NCBI RefSeq assembly: GCF_018129085.1
Contig: NZ_JAAGBB010000047.1
Location: 1-42,244 of the forward strand
Length of the DNA stretch: 42,244 nt
Origin: Plastoroseomonas hellenica
GTDB taxonomy: Bacteria; Pseudomonadota; Alphaproteobacteria; Acetobacterales; Acetobacteraceae
Direction: 5' to 3'
Positions 19,695-27,987 of this stretch are shown piece after piece (the stretch's first letter is position 1; every line of letters starts with the position of its first letter). A program made the translations under genes and the position numbers. The notes beneath the pieces were generated by a model. That model was not told the DNA's origin and did not search any database. It was given only the letters and a program-made list of their open reading frames with translations.

Positions 19695-20375
19695 CTACAC
19701 TTTCAGCCAGAGCGCATCCTTCAGCTTCTTGCCCACGAACTCCGCGTGCCGCGCCAGCACCTCCTCCGGCACGATGATCGGCCGTGGCGTGCGCACCACC
19801 GCGACCTCGCCGGCGGCCAGCACCGGCACGGCGCGTTCCACGGCCAGCGTCAGCCCCGGCTGCCGCCCACCCATCAGCTCCAGATAGACCTGAGCCAGAA
19901 GCTGCACGTCGAGCAACGCGTTGTGCGAGGTGCGCATGGAGTTGTCGATGCCGAGCCGGCGGCACAGCGCGTCCAGGCTGTTCGGCATGCCGGGAAAGCG
20001 CTTCTTGGCGATTTCCAGGGTATCGACCATGCGCGTGCGCGGCAGCGCGGGGCGGCCGCAGCGCGCAAGCTCCGCGTCGAGCATCGCGAAGTCGAAGCCG
20101 GCATTGTGGGCGATGATCGGATCATCGCCGAGGAAGGCCTCCAGCTCCGCCAGGATCGCCGCGAATTTCGGCTTCCCCTCCACATGGATGCTGGTGAAGC
20201 CGTGGATGCGGGACGCCTCGGCGGGAATGTCCCGCTCGGGGTCGATGACGCGATGGAAATGGCGGCCGGTCGGCATCAGGTTGAAGATCTCGATCGCCGC
20301 CACCTCCAGCACGCGATGGCCGTCGCGCGGGTCGAGGCCGGTGGTCTCGGTGTCCAGCACCAATTGCCGTGTCAT
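19695..20375 (-). CDS. dnaQ: DNA polymerase III epsilon subunit (3'-5' exonuclease)
   Basis: The 226-aa proofreading subunit has ExoI VLDTETTGLD (Asp8, Glu10), ExoII IIAHNAGFDFAMLDAEL, and ExoIII SHNALLDVQLLAQVYLEL with the catalytic His and Asp. The C-terminal tail probably contacts the polymerase alpha subunit. Its ATG overlaps the coaE stop by 4 nt, so aroE-coaE-dnaQ are coupled. The length is close to E. coli DnaQ (243 aa). Confidence 0.95.
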   Translation of the reverse strand: MTRQLVLDTETTGLDPRDGHRVLEVAAIEIFNLMPTGRHFHRVIDPERDIPAEASRIHGFTSIHVEGKPKFAAILAELEAFLGDDPIIAHNAGFDFAMLDAELARCGRPALPRTRMVDTLEIAKKRFPGMPNSLDALCRRLGIDNSMRTSHNALLDVQLLAQVYLELMGGRQPGLTLAVERAVPVLAAGEVAVVRTPRPIIVPEEVLARHAEFVGKKLKDALWLKV

Positions 20376-20959
20376 GCACGATAGCTCCGTACCAGGCGGC
20401 GGATCGCGGCCTGGGCGAAATGGCGGGAAAGACCCGAATACACCACGTGATCCGCGCGTCGCCGCTTCTGCGCGTCCGGCATCTGCCGCGCCAGGATGGC
20501 GGCCAGACGCGCCTCGGTCATGCCTTTGCGCCGCAAAACCCGCCAGCGCTGCATTGACGCGGGCGCGCTGACGACGACGACGGCGTCGGTGCGGCCTTCG
20601 CCCCGCGTCTCGTAGAGCAGGGGGATGTCGAGCACGACCAGCCGCTCGCCGCGCCGCCGGGCCGCGGCGAGGAAGCGCCGCTCCTCGTCGCGGACCAGCG
20701 GATGCATGATGCGCTCCAGCCTGACCATCGCCGCGTCATTGCCGATGACGGCATGGCGCAGGGCTTCGCGCACAACCCGCCCATCCCGCACCGTGCCCGG
20801 AAAGGCCTGCGCCACCGGCTTGACGGCACGGCCGCCCTTCCCTTGCAGCGCGTGCACGGCGGCATCCGCGTCGAAGACCGGCACGTGCAGCCGGCGGAAG
20901 GTGTTGGCGGCGGTGGATTTCCCCATGCCGATGCCGCCGGTCAGGCCGATCACCTTCAT
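20372..20959 (-). CDS. coaE: Dephospho-CoA kinase
   Basis: The 195-aa kinase performs the last step of coenzyme A synthesis, phosphorylating the ribose 3'-hydroxyl of dephospho-CoA. The P-loop GGIGMGKST (8-16) opens the protein; VFDADAAVHAL, the HPLVRDE segment and VVLDIPLLYETRGE are conserved. Length is normal (about 200 aa). Its ends overlap both neighbours by 4 nt (aroE upstream, dnaQ downstream), giving a strictly coupled trio. Confidence 0.95.
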   Translation of the reverse strand: MKVIGLTGGIGMGKSTAANTFRRLHVPVFDADAAVHALQGKGGRAVKPVAQAFPGTVRDGRVVREALRHAVIGNDAAMVRLERIMHPLVRDEERRFLAAARRRGERLVVLDIPLLYETRGEGRTDAVVVVSAPASMQRWRVLRRKGMTEARLAAILARQMPDAQKRRRADHVVYSGLSRHFAQAAIRRLVRSYRA

Positions 20960-21870
20960 GTGGTGCGGTCGATGGCCGTGGCGCCGGTTGGCCCGGAGGT
21001 CTGGACCGGCCGCACGGACCCATTCGGGCCAAGGCCGCGCGGGATGTCGTGCGCGACGAAAGCACGCAGCTCCGCATCCACCTGCGGCGCCACGCCGAAC
21101 CAGGCCTCGAAGCCCGGCCGCGCCTGGTGCAGCAGCATGCCGAGCCCGTCCACCGCCCTGAGCCCGCGCGCCCTCGCGGCAGCGAGCAGCGGCGTCTCCA
21201 GCGGCACATAGACGATGTCGGCGACCACCGCCGCGGCTGGCAGCGGTGCCAGGTCGATGGCGAGTGCGGCATGGCCCGCCATGCCGAGCGAGGTGGTGTT
21301 CACCAGCAATGCCGCGCCCTCGAGCGGCGGCGCCGCCGCGACATCGACGGCACCGCCGAGCGTCCGCGCCAGCGCCTCTGCGTGTGCGGGCGTGCGGTTG
21401 ACCAGGGTCACGCGCGGGCAGCCGGCATCGAGCAACACGGCGGCGATCGCGCGCGCAGCGCCTCCGGCCCCCATCAGCACGGCTGGCCCCGCCTCCGGCC
21501 GCCAGCCCGGCGCCTGTTCGCGGATGCTTTCCAGGAAGCCGAAGCCGTCGGTATTGGCGCCGTGGATCGCGCCATCGCGGAACACCAGCGTGTTCACGGC
21601 GCCGGCGCGGCGCGCACTGGCATCCACGACATCGCAGACCTCGAAGCCCGCGAGCTTGTGCGGGATGGTCACATTGGCACCGCGGAAGCCGAGATCGGCG
21701 AGCGCGCGCACCCCGGCCGCGAACCGGTCCGGTGCCACCGGCAGCGGCAGGTAGGCGCCGTCGATGCCGTGCCTGCGCAGCCAGAACCCGTGCAGCCGCG
21801 GGGAGCGGGAATGCGCCACGGGGAAGCCCAGCACGCCGGCAAGACGCGCCGATCCGGAGAGGGTCGTCAT
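20956..21870 (-). CDS. aroE: Shikimate dehydrogenase (NADP+)
   Basis: The 304-aa enzyme reduces 3-dehydroshikimate in the aromatic amino acid pathway. The shikimate-binding serines are in VAHSRSPRLHGFW (18-30), the catalytic lysine in NVTIPHKLAGFEVCD, and NTDGFGFLES follows. The NADP-binding loop is LMGAGGAARAIAAVLLDAG and the NRT motif is present (LVNRTPAHAEAL). Slightly longer than E. coli AroE (272 aa), mainly at the C-terminus. It lies 31 bp after the luciferase-like gene on the same strand, so it may share that transcript. Confidence 0.95.
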   Translation of the reverse strand: MTTLSGSARLAGVLGFPVAHSRSPRLHGFWLRRHGIDGAYLPLPVAPDRFAAGVRALADLGFRGANVTIPHKLAGFEVCDVVDASARRAGAVNTLVFRDGAIHGANTDGFGFLESIREQAPGWRPEAGPAVLMGAGGAARAIAAVLLDAGCPRVTLVNRTPAHAEALARTLGGAVDVAAAPPLEGAALLVNTTSLGMAGHAALAIDLAPLPAAAVVADIVYVPLETPLLAAARARGLRAVDGLGMLLHQARPGFEAWFGVAPQVDAELRAFVAHDIPRGLGPNGSVRPVQTSGPTGATAIDRTT

Positions 21871-21901
21871 GCTTCTCTCAAGCGCCGCAGCCCGCGTCGC
21901 G

Positions 21902-22978
21902 TCAAGCCGTCACCGGCGCCCGCTGGCCGATCCCCGCGAGCGGCCCGACCATGCGCTCCAGCAACGGCACCACCTCCCCCGCGAAACGCGCGATGGAGCG
22001 CAGCGCCTGCGGGGTACGCGACCCGCCGACCTGGAACTGCAACAGGTAGTGGCAGGGATCCGCGGCGCGGATCTCCTCCGCCAGCCGCGCCGCGACATGC
22101 GCGGCCGGGCCGACCAGCATGTGCCGCGCCATCTCGGCCAGCGTCGGCTCCCCGGCCCAGGGCTTCTCCACCAGCATCGCGCCGGCCAGCGCCTGCTCGC
22201 GAAAGCGCAGGCTCTGTGACAGGCGGATCTGGAAGCGCGTTTGCTCGAGGAAGGCGTCCGCTTCGTCGCTGTCGTCGGTGACGCAGCAGGGACGCAGCGC
22301 CGCGAACCGCATCCCCTGGGGATCGCGGCCTTCGGCGCGCCAGCTCTCGGCGATCCGCGCGCGGGCAGCGGCCAGCAGCGCCGCGCTGTAGTGGCGCGGC
22401 GTCACCATCACGGCATGCCCGCGCCGCGCCGCGACCCGGTGCAGCGCCGGATTGTCGCCGGCGATCCAGATATCCGGCACGCCCTGCGGCGGGCGCGGCG
22501 CGATATGGGTCTCCGGCAACACGTAGTGCGGGCCGGCATGCGTGAAGCAGTCGCCCGCGAAGGCGGCGTCCAGCATGTCCATGAACTCGACCAGCTTCGC
22601 CACGCTGTCGTCGAGCGGTTCGGCGAAGCGTTCGAACTCATAGGGCTGGTAGCCGCTGCCGAGGCCGAGCACGAGGCGCCCATGGGTCAGCGCATCCGCC
22701 ATGCCGATCTCCGAGAGCAGCCGGGCGGGATTGTAGAGCGGCGCGATGACGACGCCGGAGGCCAGCCGGATGCGCTGGGTTTCCCCGGCGCAGCGCGCCA
22801 CCATCATCAGCGGCGAGGGGCAGACGCAGTAGTTCGAGAAATGATGCTCCGCGAACCAGGCGGTGGCGAAGCCGGCCTCCTCCGCCGCCTGCACCTGGGC
22901 GACCGCGGCGTCATAGATCGCGGCCGTGGCCGTCCCGGGCTCGCGATAGCCCATCAGGCAGAACAGCCCGAACTCCAT
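21902..22978 (-). CDS. LLM-class flavin-dependent oxidoreductase
   Basis: The 358-aa protein is of the bacterial luciferase-like monooxygenase family, which uses reduced flavin and oxygen. MEFGLFCLMGYREPG starts the barrel; AWFAEHHFSNYCVCPSPLMMVARCAGETQRIRLASGVVIAPLYNPARLLSEIGMADALTHGRLVLGLGSGY is the typical core, with the AEHHF motif near residue 43. Such enzymes oxidise small organics, often in sulfonate, nitro-compound or alkane breakdown. It is 54 bp downstream of an MFS transporter on the same strand, so uptake or export of its substrate is plausible. The substrate is unknown. Confidence 0.88.
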   Translation of the reverse strand: MEFGLFCLMGYREPGTATAAIYDAAVAQVQAAEEAGFATAWFAEHHFSNYCVCPSPLMMVARCAGETQRIRLASGVVIAPLYNPARLLSEIGMADALTHGRLVLGLGSGYQPYEFERFAEPLDDSVAKLVEFMDMLDAAFAGDCFTHAGPHYVLPETHIAPRPPQGVPDIWIAGDNPALHRVAARRGHAVMVTPRHYSAALLAAARARIAESWRAEGRDPQGMRFAALRPCCVTDDSDEADAFLEQTRFQIRLSQSLRFREQALAGAMLVEKPWAGEPTLAEMARHMLVGPAAHVAARLAEEIRAADPCHYLLQFQVGGSRTPQALRSIARFAGEVVPLLERMVGPLAGIGQRAPVTA

Positions 22979-23032
22979 GGCGCGGTCCTCCGGTTCGTTG
23001 GACCGGATTATCGCGCGCCAGGCGCTGCGCCG

Positions 23033-24268
23033 CTACTCCGCCGGCGCGAGCTGGCGTGTTTCCGGGGCTTCCGCCCAAAGCTCCGGCCGCAGCTCCTCCC
23101 GCCGGTTCGGGAAGAGCAGCGCGCAGAGCAGCGTCACGGCGCCGACGCCTGCCAGGACCAGCATGGTGGCGGCGAGGCTGCCGGTGCTGCCGTGCATGAA
23201 GGCGATCAGCGGCGATGCCAGGGCGGCGCCCAGGAAGCCGACGGTGAAGCGGATGGAATAGAGCTTGGCCCGCAGCGCCGGGGGAACGTAGCGGGCGGTC
23301 ATCGTCTCGTTCACCGTCACCTGGCCGAAGATCGCGGCGGCGGCGAGGCCGGCCACCGGCAGCACCAGCCAGCCCTGCAGGAAGGACAGTGCGATCAGCG
23401 CCGGCACCAGCACCAGCGCCAGCGGCAGAAAGACCGATTTCAGGGTGTTGCGGTCGATCAGCCGGCCCACGGTGAATTGCGTCAGCCCGCCGCAGATGGT
23501 TGCCAGGAAGGCCAGCAGCCCGACCACCGGCAGCAGATCCGGCGCGGAGGCCAGCCGTTCCTCCATCAGCTTCGGGATCAGGATCGTGAAGGCGTTGAAC
23601 ACCAGGCCGGAGACCGTCGCGATCGCCAGCAGCACGCCGACGGCCCGGCGCACCACGGCGCGCGGGATCTCCGGGAAGGGCTTTCCGCGCCGCGCCTGCC
23701 CGGCATAGTCGAAGGCGGGCTCGCGCAGCCAGAGCAGGCCGATCGCGGCGCAGAGCAGGCCCGGGATGATGAAGGCCCAGCGCCAGCCCATGCCGCCGGC
23801 GACGAAAGCGGTGACGATCGGCGCCGTCGCCACGCCGAAATTGCCGAAGACGCCGTTGATGCCCATGGCGCGGCCGACGCGATCCCCCGCCGCCTCCACC
23901 AGCATCGCCGTCCCAACCGGGTGGTAGATCGCAGCGAATGCGCCCATCAGCCCAAGGGCCGCGCCCAGCATCAGGGGCCCGGTCGCGAAGCCCGCCGCCG
24001 CCATCGACAGGCCGGTGCCGAGGAAGAAGGCCGCCATCAGCGCCCGTCGCCCGAGCTTTTCCTGCAGCCAGCCCATCGGCAGTGCGCCCAGGCCATAGAC
24101 CACGAACATGGTGGTGCCGAGGGCCACGATCGGCCCGTAATCATTCCCGAACAGCGCCGGCTCCTGCACGACAATGCCGAGCACCGCGGTCGCCAGGATC
24201 AGCAGGCAGTAATGGGTGAAGCTGTGGGCAGCATTGACGAACCACACCTGGCGGGTCGCACGGGACAT
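23033..24268 (-). CDS. MFS transporter, Fsr-like
   Basis: The 411-aa membrane protein has about twelve hydrophobic helices. The loop GALPMGWLQEKLGRRALMAA near residues 60-79 is the MFS motif between helices 2 and 3, and AFAAIYHPVGTAMLVEAAGDRVGRAMGINGVFGNFG resembles fosmidomycin-resistance-type transporters. It sits in the inner membrane and moves a small solute by proton antiport or symport. It is divergent from an AraC-type regulator (57 bp apart) and upstream of the LLM oxidoreductase. The regulator probably controls this pair. Confidence 0.88.
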   Translation of the reverse strand: MSRATRQVWFVNAAHSFTHYCLLILATAVLGIVVQEPALFGNDYGPIVALGTTMFVVYGLGALPMGWLQEKLGRRALMAAFFLGTGLSMAAAGFATGPLMLGAALGLMGAFAAIYHPVGTAMLVEAAGDRVGRAMGINGVFGNFGVATAPIVTAFVAGGMGWRWAFIIPGLLCAAIGLLWLREPAFDYAGQARRGKPFPEIPRAVVRRAVGVLLAIATVSGLVFNAFTILIPKLMEERLASAPDLLPVVGLLAFLATICGGLTQFTVGRLIDRNTLKSVFLPLALVLVPALIALSFLQGWLVLPVAGLAAAAIFGQVTVNETMTARYVPPALRAKLYSIRFTVGFLGAALASPLIAFMHGSTGSLAATMLVLAGVGAVTLLCALLFPNRREELRPELWAEAPETRQLAPAE

Positions 24269-24325
24269 TGGCGTTCTCCTCGATCCCCAGGCTAGGCTGG
24301 CCGCGACGCAACGTCAGGCCAAATC

Positions 24326-25102
24326 ATGTCGATATCCGGCCAGCCATCCTATCGCGACATCCCTCAGGACCGGGTGGACCGGCCGCTGGCCGCCTATGCG
24401 CAGGACTACGCGGACGGGCATGAGACCGGGCGCCATATCCATGCGCGCGCCCAGCTTCTCTACGCCACGGCCGGGCTGATGCGCATCGCGACCGATGTCG
24501 CCTATTTCGTGGTGCCGCCCGGGCGCGGGCTCTTCGTGCCGGCGCGGCTGCCGCATGCGGTCCGGATGGAAGGCGCGGTCGCCATGCGCGCGCTGTTCCT
24601 GCGCGAGGATGCCGCCCGTGGCGCGCCGGCCGCGACGCGGGTGCTGGCGGTGACGCCGCTGCTGCGGGAGCTGATCCTCGCCGCCTGCGCCGAGCCGATG
24701 GAATGGGATGAGGCCGGGCGGGGCGGCCATCTGGCGGCGCTTATCCTCTCCGAATTGATGCGCGCCGAGGCGCTGCCGCTCTCGGTCCCGGAACCGCGCG
24801 ACCCGCGCCTGGCCCGGCTCACCGCGGCGCTGCGCGAGGACCCGGCGCGCGGTCTGACGCTCGACGGCTGGGCGCTCGAATGCGGTGCCAGCCCGCGCAC
24901 GCTGCGCCGCCTCTTCGCGGCCGAGACCGGGATGGGCTTCGCGCAGTGGCGGCAGGCGCTGCGCCTCACGGAAGCCTCCGCGCTGCTGGCGCAGGGCGTC
25001 GCGCCGGCGCGGGCGGCGTCGACCGTCGGCTATTCCAGCGCCTCCGCCTTCGGCGCCGCCTATCGCGCTGTTTTCGGGGAGACGCCGCGCGGGCGCGGGT
25101 GA
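24326..25102 (+). CDS. AraC family regulator with N-terminal cupin
   Basis: The 258-aa protein has an N-terminal cupin-like sensor (GRHIHARAQLLYATAGLMRIATDVAYFVVPPGRGLFVPARLPHAV) and a C-terminal AraC/XylS domain with two helix-turn-helix units: LTLDGWALECGASPRTLRRLFAAETGMGFAQWRQALRLTEAS and VAPARAASTVGYSSASAFGAAYRAVFGETP. It is transcribed away from the MFS gene and probably regulates it. Its stop is only 1 bp from the stop of the convergent cupin gene. The effector is not identifiable. Confidence 0.9.
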   Translation: MSISGQPSYRDIPQDRVDRPLAAYAQDYADGHETGRHIHARAQLLYATAGLMRIATDVAYFVVPPGRGLFVPARLPHAVRMEGAVAMRALFLREDAARGAPAATRVLAVTPLLRELILAACAEPMEWDEAGRGGHLAALILSELMRAEALPLSVPEPRDPRLARLTAALREDPARGLTLDGWALECGASPRTLRRLFAAETGMGFAQWRQALRLTEASALLAQGVAPARAASTVGYSSASAFGAAYRAVFGETPRGRG

Positions 25103-25103
25103 T

Positions 25104-26276
25104 TCACCCGATCTTCTCGAGCAGTCCCAGCGCTGCCAGCTTCTGGCAGAAGGCGAGCCCGCCCTCCCCGAGGCTTCCCGCCGGCGCGCCATCCTCCAGC
25201 GCCTGCAGCCAGGAAAACTCCGCCGCGCCGAGCGGCATCACGCCGCCATGCCAGCGCAGCACCGCGCCGCCATCGGCGTCCGGGATCAGGTGGTGCAGCA
25301 TGGAATCCGCCAGCCGCAGCCGGGTCTCCGCCACGACCGGCGGCGGAAACAGCCCGCGCGCCGGCAATGGCAGCCGGTCCTGCGCGGCGCGGTCCAGCGC
25401 CGCGATTGCGATCCGCTCGGCCAAGCCCGCGCCGGTCAGCGCGGCGATCGCCGGCGCCAGGCGCTCGGCCAGGCGCGCCGCGCCATCCGGCTCCGCCAGC
25501 CGCCAGGTCGGCACGCTCTCCCTGAGCGCGGGCAGCTCGCGCTCCAGCGCATCCACGACATCGGCCAGCAGATTGGCGAAGGAAGGCTCGAGGAAGCCGA
25601 TCGTCAGATGCAGCGACGGCCCTTCCTGCGCCGCCGCGTCATGCGGCACGCCGCGCGGGATATAGAGCGCGTCTCCCGGCGCCATCTCGAAGCGGTGCGG
25701 CTCGCCCTCGACGCCATAGCGGTTCTCCCAGGGGGTCGCGCGGGTCGGGCGCTCCAGCGGGATATGGTCCCAGACCCGCCAGGCCTTGCGCCCCTCGACC
25801 TGCAGCACCAGCACGTCATGGGTGTCGAAATGCGCGCGAAAGCCCTGCGCCCCGGGCGGCGTCAGATAGGCATTGGCTTGCACGCCATGCAGGAACGCCT
25901 TCTCGAGCCCGCGGCAGAAATCCGCGAGCGGCGCGTGCACATCCTGCATCTGGGAGACGACGAGCGTCGCACCCGCATCGAAGCGCGTCAGCAGCCGCGG
26001 CAGGTCGATGCGCGGCCCGTCCGGCATCAGGTATTCCTCCTGCGGCACCGCGGCGCTGCCCTCGCGGCCGTTGTCGGCCATGGTGACGCGGGGCGCGCGG
26101 GCCGTGTCGGTGCGCAGGAAAGCATCGAGCGCGGCGGTCGAGAGCAGCCCCGCGTAACGGCTGGGATCGCCGCCCGGCAGGAAGCGCCAGGTGCTGCCTT
26201 CGCGGAGCGCCATCGCCTCCTCGAAGGGCAGCGCCCCGAAGGCGAGGCGGAAGGCGTTCTCGGCAAGCGTGTTCAT
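25104..26276 (-). CDS. JmjC-like cupin oxygenase (RoxA/YcfD-related)
   Basis: The 390-aa protein resembles cupin-4 Fe(II)/2OG oxygenases such as E. coli YcfD (RoxA), which hydroxylates arginine 81 of ribosomal protein L16. The iron-binding HxD is FRAHFDTHDVLVLQVEGRKAWRVW near residue 170, and the distal histidine is PGDALYIPRGVPHDA near residue 228. A winged-helix-like C-terminal part follows. Its ATG overlaps the stop of the Ldh-type gene by 4 nt. Partners in the operon are a dehydrogenase and a repeat lipoprotein, so the substrate may not be a ribosomal protein. The choice of start is supported by the coupling. Confidence 0.82.
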   Translation of the reverse strand: MNTLAENAFRLAFGALPFEEAMALREGSTWRFLPGGDPSRYAGLLSTAALDAFLRTDTARAPRVTMADNGREGSAAVPQEEYLMPDGPRIDLPRLLTRFDAGATLVVSQMQDVHAPLADFCRGLEKAFLHGVQANAYLTPPGAQGFRAHFDTHDVLVLQVEGRKAWRVWDHIPLERPTRATPWENRYGVEGEPHRFEMAPGDALYIPRGVPHDAAAQEGPSLHLTIGFLEPSFANLLADVVDALERELPALRESVPTWRLAEPDGAARLAERLAPAIAALTGAGLAERIAIAALDRAAQDRLPLPARGLFPPPVVAETRLRLADSMLHHLIPDADGGAVLRWHGGVMPLGAAEFSWLQALEDGAPAGSLGEGGLAFCQKLAALGLLEKIG

Positions 26277-27337
26277 GGCGGGATCGGGCCTGGGGCGGGA
26301 ATGCCGGCCGCGGCGCAGCGCGCCGCCAGCACCGGCGGAATGGCGGGGTGCAGCGCGACGCCCTTGGCGAGCTGTTCGGCGCGCAGCCTGAGTGCGCGCT
26401 CGCCGGGCAGGCGCGGGGCCGGGCCGCCGGCGGCCGGCGGGTTCGCGTGCACGGCGTCCGCCATCCAGGCCGCCTCCCGCGTGAAGGCCGGCAGCCCGCC
26501 GAAACGGGCGGGATCGAGGACCAGCACCAGGACCGAAGCGCCCCAGCCCTGCGATGGCTCGGCGCGGCCGAAGCCGCACAATCCGGAGGTCAGCGCTTCC
26601 ACCAGCAACCCGAGCGCATAGCCCTTGTGGCCGGCGGAGGGACCGCCGAGCGGCATCAGCGTCCCCGCGGGCTCCGCGAAGAAGACGCCGGGATCACGGG
26701 TCGGCCTGCCATCGGCATCGAGCAGCCAGTCATGGTCGAAATCGCGCCCTTCGTCGCGGCGCCGCGCCGTCATGCCATTGGTGGTCAGCGACATGGAGAC
26801 GTCCATCATCACCGGCCCGTCCGGGCTCGGCCAGCCGGCGGCGAGCGGGTTCGGGGTGATCACCCGGCGGGTCCCGCCCCAGGGCGCGACCGAGGCCGTG
26901 GAGGGATCGGAGCAGGTGACGATCGCCATCTGCCCAGCTTCGGCCACCGGCCGCAGATAGGCGGAGAGGCAGCCGATATGATGCGCGCGGCGGATCGACA
27001 CCGCGCCGATGCCGAGGACCGCGGCGCGCTGCGCCGCCGCCTCCATCGCGCGGCGCACCAGCCAGGGGCCCGGCAGCTTGCGCCCGTCCCAGGTGAGCGC
27101 GACCGGGGTTTCGGACAGGATCTCCGGCTCGCCTTCGCGCGCCATCACCCCGGCCGCGAGGCTGTCGAGATAGGGCGCGAGGAGGTTCAGCCCATGCGTC
27201 GTCTGGCCGAGCAGATCGCCTTCGACCAGGACCTCGCCGGTGATGGCAGCGCGATCGGGGGCGAGGCCGCCCGCCTCGAACAGCCGCGCGGCCGCCGCGA
27301 CCAGCGCCGCGGCCTCATACCGGGCCGGGCCGCTCAA
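26273..27337 (-). CDS. Ldh-type (malate/L-lactate family) NAD(P)-dependent oxidoreductase
   Basis: The 354-aa protein belongs to the Ldh/MDH2 family (malate, ureidoglycolate, 2,3-diketogulonate and related 2-hydroxyacid dehydrogenases). GDLLGQTTHGLNLLAPYLDSL holds the conserved THG segment near residue 47; RRAHHIGCLSAYLRPVAEAG and PLGGPSAGHKGYALGLLVEALTSGLCG are family hallmarks. It starts with TTG, overlapping the stop of the repeat-protein gene by 4 nt (TTGA). The true 2-oxo/2-hydroxy acid is unknown. It is the middle gene of a coupled trio with the repeat lipoprotein and JmjC-like gene. Confidence 0.85.
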   Translation of the reverse strand: MSGPARYEAAALVAAAARLFEAGGLAPDRAAITGEVLVEGDLLGQTTHGLNLLAPYLDSLAAGVMAREGEPEILSETPVALTWDGRKLPGPWLVRRAMEAAAQRAAVLGIGAVSIRRAHHIGCLSAYLRPVAEAGQMAIVTCSDPSTASVAPWGGTRRVITPNPLAAGWPSPDGPVMMDVSMSLTTNGMTARRRDEGRDFDHDWLLDADGRPTRDPGVFFAEPAGTLMPLGGPSAGHKGYALGLLVEALTSGLCGFGRAEPSQGWGASVLVLVLDPARFGGLPAFTREAAWMADAVHANPPAAGGPAPRLPGERALRLRAEQLAKGVALHPAIPPVLAARCAAAGIPAPGPIPP

Positions 27338-27813
27338 TAGCCGCGGCGACCGAATCCGGCGCCGTCGTTCGGATCGCTGTCGGTGTAGCCGGTGCGCACG
27401 CGCCCGCCGCGGTAACCACCGCCGCGGCCATAGCCAGGCCCGTCATTGGGATCGCTGTCGGTGTAGCCGGTGCGTGCGCGGCCGCGTCCATAGGGCCCGC
27501 GGCCGTTGCCAGGTCCGTCATTGGGATCGCTGTCGGTGTAGCCGGTGCCGCGCGCGGGGACGCGATAGCCGCCGCGGCCCTGGCCCGGCCCGTCATTGGG
27601 GTCGCTGTCGGTGATGCCCGTGCCGCGCACCACGGGGGCCGGCGCATAGACCGGCTGCGGCGCCACAACGCAGCCTGCGAGCGCGGGCGTCGCGGCAAGG
27701 CCGGCGAACTTCACGATGACCAAGCGGCGGGAGAGGCGGTGATCGGGCGCTTTCGCCGGCGCGTCGGCATCGGGCACGGCTGTGCCGGCCCTGGTGGTGT
27801 CGTCCTCGCCCAT
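27334..27813 (-). CDS. Tat-type lipoprotein with four TDSDPNDG repeats
   Basis: The 159-aa protein has a twin-arginine-like leader HRLSRRLVIVKFAGLAATPALAGC, where ALAGC looks like a lipobox, so it may be a folded or membrane-attached lipoprotein. The mature part carries four copies of a 20-24-residue unit of the form TG[YI]TDSDPNDG[PA]G-x-GRG. The acid D-S-D-P-N-D run recalls calcium-binding loops, but this is inference. I do not know a function. GGAGGG six nt before the ATG at 27813 favours that start over the ATG at 27819. It leads the operon with the Ldh-type and cupin genes. Confidence 0.72.
   Translation of the reverse strand: MGEDDTTRAGTAVPDADAPAKAPDHRLSRRLVIVKFAGLAATPALAGCVVAPQPVYAPAPVVRGTGITDSDPNDGPGQGRGGYRVPARGTGYTDSDPNDGPGNGRGPYGRGRARTGYTDSDPNDGPGYGRGGGYRGGRVRTGYTDSDPNDGAGFGRRGY
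27344..27628 (-). repeat. Four direct repeats encoding TDSDPNDG units
   Basis: Near-identical DNA (minus strand: ACCGACAGCGATCCCAAYGA) recurs about every 70-80 bp, encoding the four TDSDPNDG units of the lipoprotein. Linkers vary in length and code for Gly/Arg-rich spacers. Confidence 0.85.
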
Positions 27814-27987
27814 TGGCATCCCTCCGGTTCGGAATCCGATCATTCGCCCGGAAGCTGGCCTCGTGCAAGCATTTGCGCGTCACGAGAACGCGTCTTCCGC
27901 TTCCATCGTTGTCCGCAACCGTGCACGCCGGTAATGGTTGCTGCGCCGGGGGCATGATCGGCCCGGTTTCCGAGGGGACGAAACGCA

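Noticed and set aside
22241-24295. 684-aa open frame on the plus strand
   Set aside because: Antisense shadow of the LLM oxidoreductase and MFS genes, which have clear family motifs.
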